Origin: Pseudobdellovibrionaceae bacterium
GTDB taxonomy: Bacteria; Bdellovibrionota; Bdellovibrionia; Bdellovibrionales; UBA1609
Length of the DNA stretch: 64,000 bases
Reading direction: 5' to 3'
Assembly (NCBI GenBank): GCA_020635075.1
Contig: JACKAM010000002.1
Location: 941,855 to 1,005,854 of the forward strand
Position 1 is the first letter of the stretch. Each line of letters starts with the position of its first letter. Position numbers and translations under genes: made by a program. The notes beneath the pieces were generated by a model. It did no database searches and was not told where the DNA came from. It worked only from the letters and a program-made list of their open reading frames with translations. Positions 58,234 to 64,000 of the stretch are shown in pieces.

Positions 58234-61200
58234 ATGGCGTTTGGAGTTGAGAGAGCTTGCGGTCGTAGCAGTAGTTGGTGGTTTGTTGTTACTTCAATTA
58301 CTTTCAGAGCCTTTTTTGTGCTCTTGGCTTTTGGGTTCTTTGGGCCAGAGGTTTCCTACGCCAAGATGGGCCACTGGTTTAAGCATGGCCCATCGGTCGT
58401 TCAGCCACCTAGTGATTCGCATAACCAAGAGGCACCGGAAGATCTCGATCTCGTCTGGGGCCCTGAAACTTTCCATGGCCGCATCTTCAAGCCTCACACT
58501 CAAACGCAAAGCCTTGATCTAGCCAGGGGGGGGGTATCTCCTTGTTATTGAAAACGGTCTTCCGGTTGAATTAGGTTCTTGTCCGAAAGAGCGAAGCTTA
58601 GTTTCGCTTGTTTGCCGAATCAAACAAGGGCTTGCAGCCTTTAAAACTCTGTTTACACGCGTTCACGCGGGCCATGTGTGGCTCAATCAGAATTTGATCC
58701 TAACTCCGGGAAGTCTCAACATCACCACTCAGGAAGTTCGAATCCCAATTGACCTCACTGAGGATAAATCCACTTTGTCTTTAAAGCTTAAAGGCTTTCC
58801 AGGCTCATTCGTAAAAGTGAGCATTTATGGCGAAGGCTCTAATCAGCCTCCTATTTTAAACCTAACCTGGAGTTCCGATCAGCCTCTTGAAGACGAAGTG
58901 GTGCTCTTTGATGCCATGGCTTCTACCGATCCTGACGGGTCGGTGAGTGAGGTGCATTTTGACTGGGGTGACAATACTTCAAGCACGGGATTTGTGGCCG
59001 AGCACTCGTGGCAAGTGGCAGGAGTTTATGTCGTGACCGTGACGGTTACCGACAACGATGGGGCGCAGATTTCGGTACCGATTGAGTTTACTGTGCTGCC
59101 AAAACCAAAACCCCCAAGTGACGGCGGAGGCCTCTTTTATGTGACCAAATCAGACGGTCTACCGGTCAGGGTTCATCTCAGTACAAGCTTTCCTATTGTA
59201 GATGAAGACAGCGAGATAGTGAGCTACACATGGGCATTTGGCACAGGAAAAACTCTGACTCTTTATCCCCATGAGACCGATTCTTATGCCACTATTGAAC
59301 ACTTTTATCTTGAGGCTGGTGATTATTCCGTCAGCCTTACGATCACCGACAGTCAAGGGTTGACGACTAAGACTTCACGGACGATCAGCCTTGAGGACAA
59401 TCATCTTCCCGTCCCTCACTTTTCCGTCAGCCAAGTGGCCGAGGGCAGCGGGGTAAGGGTCACCTTTGATGGCAGTCAAAGCTACGACCCCAATGGCGAC
59501 GAAATCCGTTTTAGATGGCGATTCGGGGACAACACTCCTGAAGTCATTGGTACGGATCAAGGTGTCGTGAGCCACCTTTACGCTCAGCCAGGGGAGTACC
59601 TTGTACGCTTACGGCTCAGAGACTCTAAGCTTGGCCGGAGTGAGGTCTTTGCCAGGATTCAAGTAGGTGGCGCAGATAACTTGGCCCCTATTGCTGTACT
59701 AACTCCCTCGCCACTTTTAGGTCCAGCCCCCCACGGAGTGACCTTTGATGCCAGTCAGTCCTTTGATTTGGACGGGTCTATTTCTCATGTGGAATGGAAC
59801 TTTGGCGACCATTTGTCGGTGATTAATGAAGCTATGGGTTTAACTGCTCATCACACGTACAAATCTCCGGGAGCCTATTATGGCAGTGTGACGGTCATCG
59901 ACAATGAGGGTAAATCGTCCACTCAGTATTTTGAAGTGTTTGTTCCTTTCGAAGAGGGCTCCGTTCCGCCTGTTCTTTTAAGTATCTATGATTTTGGTAA
60001 AAACAGTGTGGAGTTTGACGGGTCAAACACCAAGCTTCCCATCCTTGGGCAACTGCAGAACTTCTTTTGGTATTTCGGCGATTCCACATTCGAAAGGGGC
60101 AGGTTTCAGTGGCACACCTATCCTGGAAGTGGTGAATATGAAGTGGTGCTCCATGCCTTTGATGTCCTGGGAAATCGCTTTTATGCCAAATCAACCATTC
60201 AGGTCTCAGGCGAAGGCAGTGAATCACTCATTGCAACTTTTGAGCAAAATGGCACATCAATGAACCTTGGTGAGGCCGTTCAATTTGATAGCCAAAGTTC
60301 AGTCGTTCCATTGGCAGGTCCCATCGAAGCCATTTGGGATTTTAATGACGGCAGGGTATTACGCGGAAACTGGGAGAACCTCAAACAAGTGAGTCATACC
60401 TATCAGGCCAATGGGAGCTACAAGCCCACGTTGACTCTGACCACCGCCCTGGGCCAAACGGCCATCGCCTACGGCATGGTTCATGTGGTTTCAGGGGTTC
60501 AGCCCGTAGCGGTCATTGAAGCCTCGGCCCGTATTGGCCGAGTTCCTTTTGTGGTCACTTTAGACAGTTCCAAGTCCTATGACCCGGACGGAGAAATCAG
60601 TCGGACCCTATGGCACTTTCCTAGCGGGGGTTTTAGCCAGTCCGCCATAACGACCTATACGATTTCAGATCCGGGAAAGTATTTTGTTGAGCTGTTAGTC
60701 GAGGACAATCAGGGGAATATGAACTCCCAGTGGATGGAGTTTGTGGCGTTTTCTGAAGAGGTTCCACCTGGGAACTTGCCACCCGTGGCGCAGATCTCTC
60801 CGGTTGGCGGTTTTATCGACGCCCCAGGAGCTTATTACCTAGATGCCTTGGGCTCCCATGATCCCGATGGGGAGATCGTTCTTTACGAATGGAGATGGAA
60901 GGGGCAAGTCCTTCAAGGCTCAGGTCCTTACATAAACTTAAGCCAGGAGTTTCCCTATCTCGATGATTTGGTTTTGATCGTCTATGACAACTATGGGGCA
61001 TCGAGTACGGCTTCGCAGAGAATTCTCTTTCTGCAAAGGCCCGATCCTCCAAATAGTGACTTTATGGTGAAAGGCCCCTGGGGTAGTGAGCTTGGTCTGG
61101 CAAGCGAGCAGGACGGGGCCCATGAGCTAGGAGATCTGACAACAAGGCTGATCTTTGAGGCCTTGTTAGACCCAGGCCAAGGAAGCTTTGAGTGGAAGGT

Positions 61201-64000
61201 CAACGACGTGCCGGTGGGGACAACACGGGAACTGAATTACCTATTTTCCCGACCCGGGACACACACGGTGAGTCTTGTTGCCACTCATAATGGTCAGCCA
61301 TTGCCTACTCAAGCCTACCAAGTGGAAGTTCCCGTTGAGGCCTGCGTGAATGATCTTGAGGGCAACATGTGTCTTTTGGCCTTTGAAGCCCCACAAAACA
61401 AACTCCCCAAATCTGCTCAGATGTTGACAGTCTTTGAGGGGACGGGGCAACTGCAGTTTAACCAAAGCCTGCAAGATCTTAGAGTTGAACTCCTCTATGA
61501 TGAGTCCTTGGATCAGGACCCCGTTGACCTCACAGCACAAATGCTTGTGACTCCCATTGGACAGATTCAACTTCAGGCCCAGACCATTCGGGATCTGGTT
61601 ACATCTACACAAAAGCCCTTTCGCATTTACGTCGGCGCTGATCTTGGAGAAGGTGTTGTTGGTCATGGATTCACAGCACCCATCACCTTGGCCTCATCCA
61701 TCACGTTCACCTCGGGAGCGACAGATCTTAGCTTTACTCTGGCCCACGAAAACCTCAGCCGAACCACCCACACGATTGGCTCTAGTCAATCGGTTGTGAT
61801 CGAAGATCTGGAGCCTGGAAAATACCTTGTCGTCGGTGAATCAAGCTATGGCTACATTCACGGAGGGTTTGAGGTTTCGCCTGATTCGAGTATTGAAGTA
61901 AAGTTACTTCCATCAAGTCCTGATAATTTGTACTGGAGTGTTCAAGTTCAGAGCCAGGGTCTGATGATGATGTCGGCCCAGCGGGGTTACTGGGATCCGC
62001 CGCCGCTACCACCCTTGGGACTTGATCCCGAGGTTTTCTCGCCCTACGCCACGCCCTTCTGGTCGACGAGCCCTCACCAGCCCGTGCGGCTGACGAAGAA
62101 CTCTCCCAGAAGTATCCATTGCACAGCGGTTGATCGAGCTTGGAATCTAGAGGAAAGGCAACAAATTGCGCGGGCAAAGCAACTGAGCCAGAAGATTAGC
62201 CTCAAGGTTTATGAGTTGGGCGTCAAAGAATACGAAGCATATACGCTTGCTCAGGCAATCTACGCCGAGTGCCTGACCTATTCGCCTGATACGTCCCAAT
62301 ATGCACACTGTATGAACGCTTACAATGAGGCTACAAGAACGCAGTCAGCCTATGCTCAAAGGGTTGCTGAAGAAACAGCTAAGGCCGCAAACTTAGCCGA
62401 GGGATTGGGCTATCCCGTTGATCCTTATATGGGAGACACTTCAAATCAGCCTCCAGTTGAGATTCCCAAAGGGAACCCAATTGCAAAGGTATCGGTTATG
62501 GCGTTTATCGATTTCTCAAGAATGGAAGGTGGTGTTTTAAAGAGAGTAAGTGGTGAAAAATTGGTCATTGAATTGAATCCCGGAAATTTGAGAGCCGTTG
62601 ACCTTGCGTATCCCACCTTTAAGGCATTCAGTATTCCAGAAACTATATTTCAGAAAGTTGAAGACTATGATGAAGTTACAATAAGATCGATAGATTTCAG
62701 GACGGCTGGAGGTTCGAATCAGCAATTGTATGCAGGCTGTGTCTACGATTCAGTCCCCGAGCCCTACATTCAAGGAGTTACCGCTGGTAAAGTAAATCGC
62801 GATTATGCAATGGGCATATTGACAATACCTCAGAGTCACTTTTTGCCTTTATCTGTTGATGGGTCCAGCTCTGGGGGTCATCATAACCCTTACAACGATT
62901 ACAAGCCCAAAAGAGAATGGGCCGTGTCTTTTAAAGTCGCTCCGAGTATCGGTTTTTACTGGATTAACCTAACTGGAGCAAAGATTTTAACGAAGTATGG
63001 CGCTGTTCTCTCCGAGGATATCACTGTTGAGCAGAATCTGTATTCGACGTACACGTATTACAACAAACCAGAGCTGAAACTTAAAATCGGTAACATTGAG
63101 CAAGCTTTGGGGCCTGACGCTCTTCGGGCGGCGACATTTGATTCGCTTGATCTTGTGTTTGAGTTAACAGGAAAAAAGGTGAATCAAAGAGGAGAGGAGG
63201 TTGGTGATTTCAAAACGACGCGGACAATTCAGGTCACCCCACTTTATGACGGAAAGAAAGTAGGTGCTCCGATGTATGGTGGGAGGATATCCATGTATGC
63301 TCGTGCCGAACTGATTCGCACGCTAGACGTTCTTAATCAGAGCTTTAATGTCAATCAAGTAGCTGCTCTACAGCTGCCAGTGAATCTAACTAAGTACCCG
63401 TGTGTTAGCTTGGATGTAGATTGCGGTTCAACCATGAATCTTCAAGTAAATGACGCGAGTCTGCCTTTCGGGGGTGAATTCGTTGTGCCGAAAATAAAAA
63501 ACCCCACTAAGCTTCAGAGACTCCACTCATCACACCGAGATGGGCAAAAGATGGACCTTCGCTTTTTTGGTGATCTAGAGTTTTATGAAGGAACATGTTA
63601 TGGGTCCGTTCCGTCAGGTCCAATTTATCTCGATCCTGAAGTATCAATTGAAATCCCACCTGAGGCCACGGATGATTTTGAAAGGACCTGTGAAAGGATT
63701 GAATATCGAGGTCCAATTGTTGATGGGGTGCAGAAGGTTTTGGATGTGGCTGATTACTTGCGGTGGCGGAAGGTTTGTGTGGCCCAAGGAGAGACATCGG
63801 CTGGCTGTGTTGACTCAAAACCCACCCGGCAGATGACAAGGTTTGCTAAATGGGTTTTAATTAATAGGAAGGCCTTTGATTGGCTGACGAAGAATACCGC
63901 TGGCTTTGATTATTTAATGTCGTCAGGCCAAGGGGCGACGTGGAATTTTCCTGGGATTGAGAGTGTGATGACGAGTCCGAGTCAATTGCAGAGAGATCGT
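58234..64000 (+). CDS. Giant secreted PKD-repeat protein, frame broken at a G9 tract, 3' end outside the window
   Basis: The gene starts with an ATG after GGGAGAA. The first 100 residues hold a signal-type segment (cleavage near VSYA) and GPETFHGRIFKPHTQTQS. At 58526-58534 a run of nine G puts the frame to a stop at 58549. Removing one G joins it to a frame open from 58523 to the window end, about 1,820 codons, beginning GYLLVIENG. Both parts belong to one known module (GPETF...VENG...GSF), so the join is convincing. From about residue 200 to 1035 follow eight to nine PKD domains (cores FDAMASTDPDGSV, FDGSQSYDPNGDE, FDASQSFDLDGSI, LDSSKSYDPDGEI). After residue 1250 come a Pro-rich segment, a helical segment and about 600 residues without recognised domain. 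It is probably a surface adhesin; the true C-terminus is not visible. Confidence 0.82.
58526..58534 (+). repeat. Run of nine G inside the PKD gene
   Basis: The homopolymer lies 98 codons into the gene. Nine G give a truncated 105-residue product; eight (or eleven) G would restore the large frame. Such tracts change length by slipped-strand mispairing. Confidence 0.8.

Overview
The window reads as chromosome of a Gram-negative bacterium, most likely a member of the Bdellovibrionota (Bdellovibrio-like 'deltaproteobacteria'). The evidence is indirect: outer-membrane machinery (BamD, LolA-like proteins, a beta-barrel protein), PilT, many lipoproteins including one with an F-Q-N-C lipobox, a CFI-box protein, a very large PKD-repeat surface protein, and housekeeping gene orders in which most genes overlap by 1-4 bases. 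No tRNA, rRNA, insertion sequence, prophage or CRISPR array was seen. The assignment to phylum is an inference; there is no rRNA gene to test it.

Layout. 1-1464 (+): end of a small unknown gene, then tatB-tatC. 1461-7989 (-): asnS followed by a propionyl-CoA carboxylase set (carboxyltransferase, biotin carboxylase, biotin carrier) and the large subunit of methylmalonyl-CoA mutase, a route from propionyl-CoA to succinyl-CoA. 8112-9371 (-): a secreted subtilisin-like protease. 9550-14237 (-): a five-gene nucleoside-breakdown operon (deoC, pyrimidine and purine nucleoside phosphorylases, a nucleoside/base deaminase, a DUF523 protein). 14301-16269: acylphosphatase, a small membrane protein and PilT. 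16477-24882 (+): RNase G, ribosomal proteins L21 and L27, ObgE, a NadD-RsfS fusion, RlmH, ComF, a LolA-like protein and RimO, a ribosome and RNA maturation block. 24961-26396 (+): a 25-residue membrane peptide and an outer-membrane barrel. 26390-30900 (-): Hpt, TPR protein, BamD, AI-2E-type permease, a cyclic-nucleotide-binding protein and a BatE-like TPR/SH3 protein. 31039-37361 (+): an arginine-succinyltransferase-type (AST) cluster (aminotransferase, an M20 peptidase homologue with its catalytic Glu pair missing, AstA, AstD) followed by MltG. 37381-49246 (-): two unknown proteins, PgeF, RluD, a J-domain/HTH protein, a MinD/FlhG-like ATPase, TsaB, then rpsB-tsf-pyrH-frr-uppS-cdsA-rseP. 49439-55389 (-): an FAD protein, a CFI-box protein, PriA, a LolA-like protein and GalU. 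55693-64000 (+): an accessory region with a large lipoprotein, a four-unit structured repeat array, a four-helix-bundle (23S rRNA intervening-sequence type) protein and a giant PKD protein that runs off the window.

The most unusual material lies in the last 9 kb. (1) Four imperfect tandem units (about 56943-57553) have conserved ends, long inverted arms and a variable core that keeps a 6-base rhythm of the N-G-T-N-N-C kind; a four-helix-bundle gene with a good ribosome binding site starts 39 bases after the array. (2) The PKD gene is interrupted by a run of nine G; eight G would join a secreted N-terminus to 1,820 further codons, so the gene looks phase-variable (or carries a sequencing error). 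Other points worth attention are the NadD-RsfS fusion, the histone-like tail on L21, the pseudo-peptidase in the AST cluster, the J-domain protein without HPD, and a structured rpsB leader with an intrinsic terminator between rpsB and tsf.
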